DNA of 64,000 nucleotides from Streptomyces sp. CC53. GTDB taxonomy: Bacteria; Actinomycetota; Actinomycetes; Streptomycetales; Streptomycetaceae. Below are positions 47,789-57,124 of the stretch, one piece after another. The DNA is taken from the NCBI RefSeq assembly GCF_001865245.1, contig NZ_MKXB01000220.1, positions 19,105 through 83,104 of the forward strand. Direction: 5' to 3'. Below the pieces are notes generated by a model. That model did not search any database and was not told where the DNA came from. It saw only the letters and a list, made by a program, of their open reading frames with translations. How positions within the stretch are numbered: the stretch's first letter is position 1; the number at the start of each line of letters is the position of its first letter. The position numbers and the translations under genes are program-made.

Positions 47789-49015
47789 GTGCCCGAGTCC
47801 CAGTCCGCGTCCCAGTCCAAGCCCAGGGTGGTCCTCGGAGTCAGCGGGGGCATCGCCGCGTACAAGGCGTGCGAGCTGCTGCGCCGGCTGACCGAGTCGG
47901 GCCACGACGTGCGGGTCGTCCCGACGGCGTCGGCCCTGAGGTTCGTGGGTGCGCCCACCTGGTCGGCGTTGTCCGGCAACCCGGTCTCCACGGAGGTCTG
48001 GGACGAGGTGCACGAGGTCCCGCACGTCCGCATCGGCCAGCACGCCGACCTGGTCGTCGTCGCCCCCGCCACCGCCGACATGCTCGCCAAGGCCGCGCAC
48101 GGCCTCGCCGACGACCTCCTGACCAACACGCTGCTCACCGCCCGCTGCCCGGTGGTCTTCGCCCCGGCCATGCACACCGAGATGTGGGAGCACCCGGCGA
48201 CGCAGGACAACGTGGCGACCCTCCGCCGCCGCGGCGCCCTGGTCGTCGAGCCGGCCGTCGGCCGCCTCACCGGCGTCGACACGGGCAAGGGGCGACTGCC
48301 CGATCCCGCCGAGATCTTCGAGGTCTGCCGCCGCGTCCTGGCCCGCGGCGCCGCGGAACCCGACCTCGCAGGCCGGCACGTCGTGGTCACCGCGGGCGGC
48401 ACCCGCGAGCCCCTGGACCCCGTCCGCTACCTGGGCAACCGCTCCTCCGGCAAGCAGGGCTACGCACTGGCGCGCACTGCGGCGGCCCGCGGCGCCCGCG
48501 TCACCCTCGTCGAGGCCAACACCGGCATCCCCGACCCGGCAGGCGTCGACGTGGTGCACGTCGGCACGGCCGTCCAGCTTCGCGAGGCGGTCCTGAAGGC
48601 GGCGGCGGACGCGGACGCGGTCGTCATGGCCGCGGCCGTCGCGGACTTCCGCCCCGCCGCGTACGCCGAGGGCAAGATCAAGAAGAAGGAGGGCCAGGAG
48701 CCCGCCCCGGTCACCCTCGTCCGCAACCCCGACATCCTCGCCGAGATCTCCGCCGACCGGGCCCGCCCGGACCAGGTGGTCGTCGGCTTCGCCGCGGAGA
48801 CCGACGACGTGCTGGCCCACGGCCGCGACAAGCTCCGCCGCAAGGGCTGCGACCTGCTCGTCGTGAACGAGGTCGGCGAGCGGAAGACCTTCGGTTCCGA
48901 GGAGAACGAGGCCGTGGTGCTGGGCGCGGACGGCACCGAGACCCCCGTCCCGTACGGGCCGAAGGAGGCCCTCGCGGACACCGTGTGGGACCTGGTGGCC
49001 CCCCGCCTGGGCTGA
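47789..49015 (+). CDS. coaBC: Bifunctional phosphopantothenoylcysteine decarboxylase/phosphopantothenate-cysteine ligase
   Basis: A 408-aa two-domain enzyme of CoA biosynthesis. The flavin CoaC domain has VVLGVSGGIAAYKACELLRRL, VVVAPATADMLAKAAHG and PAMHTEMW; the usual Asn of PxMNxxMW is His, as in other actinobacteria. The CoaB domain has VTAGGTREPLDPVRYLGNRSSGKQG and CTP-site KLRRKGCDLLVVNEVG. GTG 47789 is chosen for its GGGAGG at 47773-47778; GTG 47747 would add 14 residues. Confidence 0.95.
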   Translation: MPESQSASQSKPRVVLGVSGGIAAYKACELLRRLTESGHDVRVVPTASALRFVGAPTWSALSGNPVSTEVWDEVHEVPHVRIGQHADLVVVAPATADMLAKAAHGLADDLLTNTLLTARCPVVFAPAMHTEMWEHPATQDNVATLRRRGALVVEPAVGRLTGVDTGKGRLPDPAEIFEVCRRVLARGAAEPDLAGRHVVVTAGGTREPLDPVRYLGNRSSGKQGYALARTAAARGARVTLVEANTGIPDPAGVDVVHVGTAVQLREAVLKAAADADAVVMAAAVADFRPAAYAEGKIKKKEGQEPAPVTLVRNPDILAEISADRARPDQVVVGFAAETDDVLAHGRDKLRRKGCDLLVVNEVGERKTFGSEENEAVVLGADGTETPVPYGPKEALADTVWDLVAPRLG

Positions 49016-49536
49016 GGGGCGCCGGAAGGGCACCGTGCTTCCGCTGCCCAGGGGGCGGGGGCGGCCGCCGCAGCGTGACACCCCCCGGCGCCCGAGGGAA
49101 CGCCACCCGGCGGGCTCCTCGGGCGCAGGCCCGTCCCGTCCTGCCCGACGGCACGACGGACGGGCCCGTACGGGGACGACCGGCACGGGTGACTGAGCGC
49201 GGACGCCGGCCCGCGCACCGGCCGGGCGGGCTCGCGGACCGCTCGCGGCAGGCCCGGGGGCCCGGGGCCCGCCGAATGGGACGTATCTCTCACCCGATGC
49301 GCCCAGCGCGCCTCCCGTGCCCGGATCCGGGCGTTCACCCCTTTCGCGCCGGGCGATCATCGGCCCCGGGAGCCCCGGTTATGGCCGAACATCCGCCCGA
49401 CAGCCGCCCGACGTGCGAGACACCTGGTCCCATGACCGGGCCCGACCGATAAACTGTCCACGGAACGACGCGGGGCGCAGCCCCCTGCCGGTCCGTCAAT
49501 GATCAGCCAGCAGCCGCTGCAAACCCAGGGAGCGTT
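49016..49536. other. coaBC-metK intergenic region
   Basis: 521 bases without a supported gene. A weak CGGAAG/CTTCCG hairpin lies at 49023-49043. A -10-like TAAACT (49450-49455) sits about 80 bp before metK. I looked for SAM riboswitch core motifs and found none. Confidence 0.5.
49450..49455 (+). promoter_or_regulatory. Possible -10 of metK
   Basis: TAAACT within the A/T-richer GATAAACTGTCC stretch. No convincing -35 is present. Confidence 0.35.
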
Positions 49537-50745
49537 GTGTCCCGTCGCCTCTTCACCTCGGAGTCCGTGACCGAAGGTCACCCCGACAAGATCGCTGACC
49601 AGATCAGCGACACGATCCTCGACGCGCTGCTGCGGGAGGACCCGACCTCCCGCGTCGCCGTCGAGACGCTGATCACCACGGGTCTGGTCCACGTGGCCGG
49701 CGAGGTCACCACCAAGGCCTGGGCCGACATCCCCACCCTCGTGCGCGAGAAGATCCTGGAGATCGGCTACGACTCCTCGAAGAAGGGCTTCGACGGCGCC
49801 TCCTGCGGCGTGTCGGTCTCGATCGGCTCGCAGTCGCCGGACATCGCGCAGGGCGTCGACACGGCGTACGAGAACCGCGTCGAGGGCGACGAGGACGAGC
49901 TCGACCGGCAGGGCGCGGGCGACCAGGGCCTGATGTTCGGCTACGCGTCGGACGAGACGCCCGAGCTGATGCCGCTGCCGATCCACCTCGCGCACCGCCT
50001 GTCGAAGCGCCTCACCGAGGTCCGCAAGAACGGCACGATCCCCTACCTGCGCCCGGACGGCAAGACGCAGGTCACCATCGAGTACGACGGCGACAAGGCC
50101 GTCCGCCTCGACACGGTCGTGGTGTCCTCGCAGCACGCCTCCGACATCGACCTCGACTCGCTGCTCGCGCCGGACATCCGCGAGTTCGTCGTCGAGCACG
50201 TCCTCAAGCAGCTCCTCGACGACGGCATCAAGCTGGACACCGAGGGCTACCGCCTGCTGGTCAACCCGACCGGGCGCTTCGAGATCGGCGGCCCGATGGG
50301 CGACGCCGGCCTCACCGGCCGGAAGATCATCATCGACACGTACGGCGGCATGGCCCGCCACGGCGGCGGTGCCTTCTCCGGCAAGGACCCGTCCAAGGTC
50401 GACCGCTCCGCCGCCTACGCCATGCGCTGGGTCGCCAAGAACGTCGTCGCCGCCGGCCTCGCCGCGCGCTGCGAGGTCCAGGTCGCCTACGCCATCGGCA
50501 AGGCCGAGCCCGTCGGCCTCTTCGTGGAGACCTTCGGCACCGCCAAGGTCGAGGCCGAGAAGATCGAGCGGGCCATCTCGCAGGTCTTCGACCTGCGCCC
50601 GGCCGCGATCATCCGCGACCTCGACCTGCTGCGCCCGATCTACTCCCAGACCGCGGCCTACGGCCACTTCGGCCGCGAACTGCCCGACTTCACCTGGGAG
50701 CGCACCGACCGCGTCGACGCACTCCGCAAGGCGGCCGGGCTGTAA
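49537..50745 (+). CDS. metK: S-adenosylmethionine synthetase
   Basis: A 402-aa tetrameric enzyme (methionine + ATP to SAM). RLFTSESVTEGHPDKIADQISD, GAGDQGLMFGYA, the signature GGPMGDAGLTGRKIIIDTYGG and the P-loop-like GGGAFSGKDPSKVDRSAAY are all intact. SAM is a trigger of secondary metabolism in Streptomyces. GTG at 49537 with AGGGAG upstream. Confidence 0.97.
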   Translation: MSRRLFTSESVTEGHPDKIADQISDTILDALLREDPTSRVAVETLITTGLVHVAGEVTTKAWADIPTLVREKILEIGYDSSKKGFDGASCGVSVSIGSQSPDIAQGVDTAYENRVEGDEDELDRQGAGDQGLMFGYASDETPELMPLPIHLAHRLSKRLTEVRKNGTIPYLRPDGKTQVTIEYDGDKAVRLDTVVVSSQHASDIDLDSLLAPDIREFVVEHVLKQLLDDGIKLDTEGYRLLVNPTGRFEIGGPMGDAGLTGRKIIIDTYGGMARHGGGAFSGKDPSKVDRSAAYAMRWVAKNVVAAGLAARCEVQVAYAIGKAEPVGLFVETFGTAKVEAEKIERAISQVFDLRPAAIIRDLDLLRPIYSQTAAYGHFGRELPDFTWERTDRVDALRKAAGL

Positions 50746-51222
50746 GGCGTCCCGCACCCCGAGAGCCCCGGCACCGTCCCGTACGGCGCCGGGGCTCCGG
50801 CGTCGCCCCCGCGCCCCGCACAACGGCAACGGTTCGCAGCGCCACCTCGGTACCCTGCGCAGCCGGGGGTGACGGCAGCCCTCGGGGCCCGGTGACACCA
50901 CCCCCGGGTCGTCCGTTCGACGGGGGTCACGGTCATGCCGTGCCCGAGGCCGGCGGCCCTCTTGCGGGACCGCGAAGAAGGCGGTGACGGGGCAGCGCCG
51001 CGGGCCGGGTGCCCCGGCCCTGCCTCCCGGCGGCCCGCGGACCGGGCGCGGTCGACCCGCCGTCGGCCCGGGCGGGTGCGGCGCAGCAGGCCGCACCGCC
51101 GTTCCACCGACCCGTCGGGCGGCGGCCCGCGGCCGGAGGGCCGCGGTGCAGTGGGCCGCCTCAGGCGCCGACACCGGCCTCCGGCGGGGCCCGTGTCAGT
51201 GCGGTCTGGTACTCATGGGGCT
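50746..51222. other. metK-priA intergenic region
   Basis: 477 bases. A terminator is near the metK end (50763-50797). The rest is very GC-rich with only low-complexity frames. A TACTCA hexamer (51210-51215) lies 7 bases before the priA GTG and may drive a leaderless mRNA. Confidence 0.5.
50763..50797 (+). terminator. Terminator after metK
   Basis: A perfect 10-bp stem (50763-50772 with 50788-50797) with an inner short stem, 18 bp after the metK stop. Confidence 0.75.
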
Positions 51223-53382
51223 GTGAGCGGGACGGACGGGGAGCAGGAAGGGCAGCAGCCGGAAGGGCGGCCGCCCGAGCAGCTCGCGCTCATCCGGGAG
51301 ACCGTGCGGAAGGCCAAGGTGCCCAAGGCCAAACCGCGGACGTGGCGCGGCGCGGCCCTGGCCGCCCGGCTGCCGGTCGCCCGTGTCGTGGTCAACAAGG
51401 GCGTCCTGCACCTCGACCAGTACTTCGACTACGCCGTGCCCGCCGAGCTCGACGCCGCCGCACAGCCCGGTGTGCGGGTGCGTGTCCGGTTCGGGGCCGG
51501 CGCAGGGAGGGTCCGCGACGGGCGTCGCGAGGGCGGCCGGCTCATCGACGGGTACCTCGTCGAGCGGCGCGCGGAGAGCGACTACGCCGGTCCCCTCGCC
51601 GCGCTCGCCGACGTCGTGTCTCCCGAGCCCGTGCTGGGCCCCGAGCTGCTGGGGCTCGCCCGCGCGGTGGCCGACCGGTACGCCGGGAGCCTCGCCGACG
51701 TGCTGCAGCTCGCCGTGCCGCCGCGCAGCGCCCGTGCCGAGGGCAAGCCGTCCCCCCCTCCGCTGCCGCCGCCACCCGCACCGGACCCCGGCCCGTGGGA
51801 GCGGTACGCGCACGGACCGGCCTTCCTGGAGGCCCTCGCCCGTGGGGACGCTCCCCGCGCCGTGTGGAACGCGCTGCCCGGCCCCTCGTGGGCGGAGGAG
51901 ATCGCCCGCGCCGTCGCCGCGACCCTCGCCTCCGGGCGCGGCGCCCTCGTCGTCGTCCCCGACGGGCGGGCCGCCGCCCGTGTGGACACGGCCCTGACCG
52001 CCGTGCTGGGGGAGGGGAGGCACGCCCTGCTCACCGCCGAGGCCGGGCCGGAGAGGCGCTACGGCCAGTGGCTCGCCGTCCGCCGCGGCTCCGTCCGCGC
52101 GGTGGTCGGCACCCGCGCCGCCATGTTCGCGCCGGTGCGGGACCTGGGGCTGGTCGCCGTCTGGGACGACGGGGACACCGCCCACAGCGAACCGCACGCA
52201 CCCCAGCCGCACGCCCGCGACGTGCTGCTGCTGCGCGCCGCGCACGACCGGTGCGCCTTCCTCGTCGGCGGGGTCACCACGACCGTGGAGGCGGCGCAGC
52301 TCGTCGAGAGCGGCTGGGCCAAGCCCCTCCTCGCGCCCCGGGAGCAGGTACGGGCCGTGGCACCGCTGGTGCGGACCGTGGGGGACGCCGAACTCGCGCG
52401 GGACGAGGCCGCCCGCGCCGCCCGGCTTCCGACCCTGGCCTGGCGGACGGTGCGGGAGGGGCTGACGACGGGCCCGGTCCTCGTGCAGGTGCCGCGGCGC
52501 GGCTACGTGCCGCGGCTGGCGTGCGAGCGGTGCCGGGAGCCCGCCCGCTGCGCGCACTGCGCAGGCCCCCTGGAGGCTCCGGAGCAGCGGGCGCTGCGGT
52601 GCACGTGGTGCGGGCGGGACGAGCCCGACTGGCGCTGCGCCGCATGCGGCTCGGCTCGTCTGCGGGCCACCGTGGTGGGCGCGCGCCGCACCGCCGAGGA
52701 ACTGGGCCGGGCCTTCCCCGCGGTGCCGGTGCGGACCTCAGGACGCGACCACATCCTGGAGTCCGTGCCCGGCAGGCCCGCTCTGGTGGTGTGCACCCCC
52801 GGCGCGGAGCCGGTCGCCGAGGGCGGGTACGCGGCCGCCCTGCTGCTGGACGGCTGGGCCCTGCTGGGGCGCCCCGACCTGCGGGCCGCGGAGGAGGCCC
52901 TGCGGCGCTGGATGGACGCGGCGTCGCTGGTGCGGGGGCAGAGCGAGGGCGGCACGGTCGTGGTGGTCGCGGAACCGACGCTGCGGCCGGTGCAGGCGCT
53001 CGTGCGGTGGGACCCGGTGGGGCACGCCCAGCGGGAGCTGGCCGAGCGGGCCGAGCTGGGCTTTCCCCCGGTCTCCCGCATGGCCTCCGTCGCGGGGGCG
53101 CCCGAGGCCGTCGTGGACTTCCTGGCCGGCGTGGAGCTGCCGGCCGACGCCGAGGTGCTGGGGCCGGTCCCCCTGCGGGTCGAGACGGCGGGCGGGCCGC
53201 GCAGACCGGGCGGCCCGCCTCCGGGCGAGCGGTGGGAGCGCGCGCTGGTTCGGGTTCCTCCGGGCAGCGGCCAGGCCCTGGCGGCCGCCCTCAAGAAGGC
53301 GCAGGCGGCCCGGCTGGCCGCCCGCCGCGGTGAGCAGGGCGGTCCGGTGCGGGTGCGCATCGATCCCCTGGACATCGGCTGA
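51223..53382 (+). CDS. priA: Primosomal protein N' (PriA), helicase motifs degenerate
   Basis: A 719-aa replication-restart protein. The N-terminal 3'-DNA-binding domain (ARVVVNKGVLHLDQYFDYAVPAELD) and the zinc-binding cluster (CERCREPARCAHCAG, then CTWCGRDEPDWRCAACGS) are intact. The Walker A region is NALPGPSWAEE (residues 216-226) with no GKT, and the DEEH box is VWDDGD (313-318). It is therefore not expected to hydrolyse ATP. Actinobacterial PriA proteins share this loss. Start GTG 51223 is chosen from family N-terminus length; there is no ribosome site, so a leaderless mRNA is probable. Confidence 0.93.
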   Translation: MSGTDGEQEGQQPEGRPPEQLALIRETVRKAKVPKAKPRTWRGAALAARLPVARVVVNKGVLHLDQYFDYAVPAELDAAAQPGVRVRVRFGAGAGRVRDGRREGGRLIDGYLVERRAESDYAGPLAALADVVSPEPVLGPELLGLARAVADRYAGSLADVLQLAVPPRSARAEGKPSPPPLPPPPAPDPGPWERYAHGPAFLEALARGDAPRAVWNALPGPSWAEEIARAVAATLASGRGALVVVPDGRAAARVDTALTAVLGEGRHALLTAEAGPERRYGQWLAVRRGSVRAVVGTRAAMFAPVRDLGLVAVWDDGDTAHSEPHAPQPHARDVLLLRAAHDRCAFLVGGVTTTVEAAQLVESGWAKPLLAPREQVRAVAPLVRTVGDAELARDEAARAARLPTLAWRTVREGLTTGPVLVQVPRRGYVPRLACERCREPARCAHCAGPLEAPEQRALRCTWCGRDEPDWRCAACGSARLRATVVGARRTAEELGRAFPAVPVRTSGRDHILESVPGRPALVVCTPGAEPVAEGGYAAALLLDGWALLGRPDLRAAEEALRRWMDAASLVRGQSEGGTVVVVAEPTLRPVQALVRWDPVGHAQRELAERAELGFPPVSRMASVAGAPEAVVDFLAGVELPADAEVLGPVPLRVETAGGPRRPGGPPPGERWERALVRVPPGSGQALAAALKKAQAARLAARRGEQGGPVRVRIDPLDIG

Positions 53383-53707
53383 GCCCCACCGGGGGCGTGA
53401 CGGCGCGTCAAGCCGCGAAGGCCTTCGCCGGCCCGTCGCGCGGGAGCCCTGTGCGCGTCTGCCTGTGCCCGGATCTCTCTCTGCGGGGGCCGCTCGTGCC
53501 CGCCGGAACCAGCGGTACAGGCCGCCTGGAGCCGCGGGCCGGGAGGCGGGGCGCGCTGCGGGAGCTGTGCGGCCAAGGGCGTCGAGCGGGGGGACCGGCA
53601 CTGGACGGGAAGCCGGGGTCACCGTGCGGCCGCGGGCGGCTCGGCCACGTGCCGCTCGCCGTCGCAGGGGGACCCTCGTCCGCCCGGGGTGCGGACCGGC
53701 GGGAGGG
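53383..53707. other. priA/HTH convergent interval
   Basis: 325 bases of GC-rich DNA between the priA stop and the minus-strand HTH gene. No gene, clear terminator or promoter seen. Confidence 0.5.
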
Positions 53708-54253
53708 TCAGCCGTTGCGCGGGCCGGGAAGGACCCCCGGGCGCACGTCGTCCCGCAGGGACTTCTCCCGCAGCGCCGCCGAGGCGCCCGACGTCGGCTG
53801 GGGCGGCATCGACCGCGCTGCCGGGACCGACGCCACCGGCATGGTCCGTGTGGCGCCCGGCTCCGTCCCGTGGTCGGCGGCGGGGGCCGCGGCCTGCTGG
53901 GCCGCCGCGCGGCGCGAGCCGTACCGGCGGTGCACCGCCTGCTTGGTGACGCCCAGAGCCGAGCCCACCGCGTCCCACGAGAAGCCCAGCGAGCGGTCGA
54001 AGTCCACCGCGGCGGTCACCAGGGTCTCGACACTGTCCCGCAGCTCCTGCGCGAGCCGCACGGTGGGGGCGGGGGCCCTGCCGTAGACGACGAAGCCCGT
54101 CGACGGGCCGGAGCGACGCGGGCGGTAGACGTTGCCCAACTGCGCGGTGAGCGTGCGCAGGGCGTCCACCTGCCGGCGGACCCGCTCGATGTCCCGCACC
54201 AACAGGTGCAGGCTTGCCCGGGCTTGGGCGTCATGGGTTGCGTGGTCGGCCAT
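53708..54253 (-). CDS. Helix-turn-helix domain protein of unknown role
   Basis: A 181-aa protein. An N-terminal helical stretch (LLVRDIERVRRQVDALRTLTAQLGNVY) looks like a coiled coil. The centre (DRSLGFSWDAVGSALGVTKQAVHRRYG, about residues 88-114) is a good helix-turn-helix. A disordered Ala/Pro-rich C-terminus follows. Probably a small DNA-binding protein. ATG 54253 is used because GAGAGG lies 7 bases upstream; TTG 54259 is too close to that site. It diverges from fmt. Confidence 0.78.
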   Translation of the reverse strand: MADHATHDAQARASLHLLVRDIERVRRQVDALRTLTAQLGNVYRPRRSGPSTGFVVYGRAPAPTVRLAQELRDSVETLVTAAVDFDRSLGFSWDAVGSALGVTKQAVHRRYGSRRAAAQQAAAPAADHGTEPGATRTMPVASVPAARSMPPQPTSGASAALREKSLRDDVRPGVLPGPRNG

Positions 54254-54367
54254 TGACAAGCCTCTCGAACCGGCGTGGAAAAGGGGCGGGCCGCATCCGA
54301 GGGCGGCCCGATTCGGTCAATCTCTCTTGACAACGCGCCACCCGTCCCAGGGTCACGCACCAGGGGC

Positions 54368-54400
54368 GTATCCGCATATGCGCAGGGCGCACGGATATAC
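54368..54400. promoter_or_regulatory. Imperfect inverted repeat in the HTH/fmt divergent region
   Basis: GTATCCG (54368-54374) is mirrored by CGGATATAC (54392-54400), with a GCATATGC palindrome (54374-54381) between. It is a possible operator for the neighbouring HTH protein. Confidence 0.3.
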
Positions 54401-54427
54401 GTACGCCCCCCGGTGCACCCGCACCCC

Positions 54428-54433
54428 TAGACT
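54428..54433 (+). promoter_or_regulatory. -10 element of fmt
   Basis: TAGACT, 53 bp upstream of the fmt start. The -35 is weak. Confidence 0.45.
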
Positions 54434-54486
54434 GGTGTGCTGCCCAACCGCCCGACCTGCCGTGGCCACAAGTGAGGTAACCCCCT

Positions 54487-55419
54487 TTGAAGCTCGTCTT
54501 CGCAGGCACCCCCGAGGTCGCCGTGCCCGCCCTGGACGCCCTGATCGCCTCGGACCGCCACGAGGTCGCCGCCGTCGTCACCCGGCCCGACGCGCCGGCC
54601 GGGCGCGGCCGGCGACTGGTCGCCAGCCCGGTGGCCGAACGGGCGGAGGAGGCCGGCATCGAGGTGCTCAAGCCGACCAGGCCCCGCGACGAGGCATTCC
54701 TCGCCCGACTGCGGGAGATCGCCCCCGACTGCTGCCCTGTCGTCGCGTACGGGGCGCTGCTTCCCAAGGCGGCCCTGGACATCCCCGCACGCGGCTGGGT
54801 CAACCTGCACTTCTCGCTGCTGCCGGCGTGGCGCGGCGCCGCCCCCGTGCAGCACGCGCTGATGGCGGGCGACGAGGTCACCGGCGCGTCGACCTTCCTC
54901 ATCGAGGAAGGGCTGGACTCGGGCCCCGTCTACGGGGTGCTCACCGAGGAGGTCCGGCCCACCGACACCAGCGGCGACCTGTTGACGCGGCTGGCGTTCG
55001 CGGGCGCAGGGCTGCTCGCCGCCACGATGGACGGGATCGAGGACGGCACCCTCAAGGCGGTCCCGCAGCCCGAGGAGGGCGTCACGCTGGCCCCGAAGAT
55101 CACGGTGGAGGACGCCCGGGTGGATTGGGCGGCGCCCGCGCTGCGCGTCGACCGGGTCGTGCGTGGCTGCACGCCCGCGCCCGGCGCGTGGACGTCGTTC
55201 CGGGGGGAGCGCCTCAAGCTGGTCCAGGTGCGGCCGGTGCCCGACCGCGACGACCTGGCTCCCGGTGAGATCGCCGCGGGGAAGAAGAGCGTGCACGTCG
55301 GGACGGGCTCCCACGCGGTGGAGCTGCTCTGGGTCCAGGCCCAGGGCAAGAAGCCGATGAACGGCGCCGACTGGGCCCGGGGCGTGCGCATCGCGGCGGG
55401 GGAGCGGCTGGGCGGCTGA
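54487..55419 (+). CDS. fmt: Methionyl-tRNA formyltransferase
   Basis: A 310-aa enzyme formylating initiator Met-tRNA. FAGTPEVAVPALDALI, catalytic Asn-His region WVNLHFSLLPAWRGAAPVQ, and the C-terminal OB-like tRNA-binding domain are present. TTG start at 54487 with GTGAGGTAA upstream matches the conserved MKLVFAGTPE N-terminus. It precedes rsmB, as in many bacteria. Confidence 0.96.
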   Translation: MKLVFAGTPEVAVPALDALIASDRHEVAAVVTRPDAPAGRGRRLVASPVAERAEEAGIEVLKPTRPRDEAFLARLREIAPDCCPVVAYGALLPKAALDIPARGWVNLHFSLLPAWRGAAPVQHALMAGDEVTGASTFLIEEGLDSGPVYGVLTEEVRPTDTSGDLLTRLAFAGAGLLAATMDGIEDGTLKAVPQPEEGVTLAPKITVEDARVDWAAPALRVDRVVRGCTPAPGAWTSFRGERLKLVQVRPVPDRDDLAPGEIAAGKKSVHVGTGSHAVELLWVQAQGKKPMNGADWARGVRIAAGERLGG

Positions 55420-55642
55420 CGGCCGACGCCCCGGGCGGCGGTGCGGGGCCGGCCGCTTGCAGCAGGGCCCGCGGCGGCCCGTCGTCCGTACCGAAGCGCA
55501 CCGCCCTCCGGGGGCACCGGCGGCGCAGCCGCACGGCCGGTCCCGGTGGCCGTGGTGCGTACCGCCGGTCCGGTGGCCGGCGTGCGTACGGCCGGTCCGA
55601 GGGGGTGCTGCGCCCGGCCGTTCGGCGGCGTACCGCCGGGAC

Positions 55643-55648
55643 TACGCT
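55643..55648 (+). promoter_or_regulatory. -10 element of rsmB
   Basis: TACGCT, 36 bp upstream of the TTG start. The 265-bp fmt-rsmB gap before it is GC-rich with repeated GGTCCGGTGGCCGG-like segments. Confidence 0.4.
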
Positions 55649-55684
55649 GGAACGGTTCTACCGAAACGAATCGCGGAGCACCTT

Positions 55685-57124
55685 TTGAGCGAGCAGGCCG
55701 CCCGTCGCCGTCCCCCCAAGCAGTACCGGCGCCCCAAGAAGGACCCCGTCAGGGTCCTCGCCTTCGAGGCGCTGCGCGCCGTGGACGAGCGTGACGCCTA
55801 CGCCAACCTCGTCCTGCCCCCGCTGCTGCGCAAGGCCCGGGAAAAGGACGGTTTCGAGGCGCGGGACGCCGCGCTCGCCACCGAGCTGGTGTACGGGACG
55901 CTGCGCCGCCAGGGGACGTACGACGCGGTCATCGCCGCCTGCGTCGACCGGCCGTTGCGCGAGGTGGACCCGCCGGTCCTGGACGTGCTGTCCCTCGGCG
56001 CCCACCAGCTGCTCGGGACGCGCATCCCCACGCACGCCGCCGTCTCCGCGACCGTCGAGCTCGCCCGGGTCGTGCTGGGCGACGGGCGCGCCAAGTTCGT
56101 CAACGCCGTGCTCCGCAGGATCGCCCAGGACGACCTGGACGGCTGGCTGGAACGGGTCGCCCCGCCGTACGACGAGGACCCCGAGGACCACCTCGCCGTC
56201 GTCCACTCCCACCCGCGGTGGGTCGTCTCCGCCCTGTGGGACGCGCTGGGTGGCGGCCGCGCCGGCATCGAGGAGCTGCTCGCCGCCGACAACGACCGGC
56301 CCGAGGTCACCCTCGTGGCCCGGCCGGGCCGGGCCACGCCCGAGGAGATCGTCGGCGCGCTGGGTGAGGACGCCGCCCTGCCGGGCCGCTGGTCGCCGTA
56401 CGCCGTGCGGCTCGCCGAGGGCGGTGAGCCCGGTGCGCTCGACGCCGTGCGGGAGGGGCGGGCGGGCGTCCAGGACGAGGGCAGCCAGCTCGTGGCCATC
56501 GCCCTGGCCGGCGCGCCGTTGGAGGGCCCCGACACGCGGTGGCTGGACGGCTGCGCCGGCCCCGGCGGCAAGGCGGCCCTGCTGGGCGCGCTCGCCGCGC
56601 AGCGCGGTGCCGTGCTGCTCGCCTCCGAGAAGCAGCCGCACCGTGCGGGCCTCGTCGAACGGGCCCTGGCCGGCAACCCCGGGCCGTACCAGGTCATCGC
56701 CGCCGACGGCACGCGGCCGCCGTGGCGGCCCGGCTCCTTCGACCGGGTCCTGGTGGACGTGCCGTGCTCGGGTCTGGGCGCCCTGCGCCGCCGCCCCGAG
56801 GCCCGGTGGCGGCGGCGCCCCGAGGACCTGGAGGGGTTCGCCCCGCTCCAGCGCTCCCTCCTCACCGAGGCCCTGCGGGCGGCGCGGGTCGGAGGCGTCG
56901 TCGGATACGCGACCTGCTCGCCGCACCTGGCGGAGACCCGCGCCGTCGTGGACGACGTCCTGAAGGGACGCGGAGCGGCTCAGGGCCTGCGGGCCGAGTG
57001 GATCGACGCCCGGCCGCTGCTCCCCGGCGTGCCCGACCTCGGTGACGGCCCCGACGTGCAGCTGTGGCCGCACCGGCACGGCACGGACGCGATGTACCTG
57101 GCACTGCTGCGCCGCACCGCGTGA
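55685..57124 (+). CDS. rsmB: 16S rRNA m5C967 methyltransferase RsmB (Sun)
   Basis: A 479-aa protein. The N-terminal NusB-like domain (VRVLAFEALRAVDERDAYANLVL, FVNAVLRRIAQDDL) is fused to a SAM-dependent methyltransferase (DGCAGPGGKAALLGALA). Cys361 (VDVPCSGLGA) and Cys411 (YATCSPH) match the release and nucleophile cysteines of RsmB, with the same 50-residue spacing as in E. coli (325 and 375). TTG 55685 follows CGGAGCACC; the upstream ORF part is low complexity. Confidence 0.95.
   Translation: MSEQAARRRPPKQYRRPKKDPVRVLAFEALRAVDERDAYANLVLPPLLRKAREKDGFEARDAALATELVYGTLRRQGTYDAVIAACVDRPLREVDPPVLDVLSLGAHQLLGTRIPTHAAVSATVELARVVLGDGRAKFVNAVLRRIAQDDLDGWLERVAPPYDEDPEDHLAVVHSHPRWVVSALWDALGGGRAGIEELLAADNDRPEVTLVARPGRATPEEIVGALGEDAALPGRWSPYAVRLAEGGEPGALDAVREGRAGVQDEGSQLVAIALAGAPLEGPDTRWLDGCAGPGGKAALLGALAAQRGAVLLASEKQPHRAGLVERALAGNPGPYQVIAADGTRPPWRPGSFDRVLVDVPCSGLGALRRRPEARWRRRPEDLEGFAPLQRSLLTEALRAARVGGVVGYATCSPHLAETRAVVDDVLKGRGAAQGLRAEWIDARPLLPGVPDLGDGPDVQLWPHRHGTDAMYLALLRRTA

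Noticed and set aside
49016..49536. Possible SAM riboswitch upstream of metK
   Set aside because: I searched for the conserved cores of SAM-I and SAM-IV class elements and did not find them; only a -10-like element is visible.
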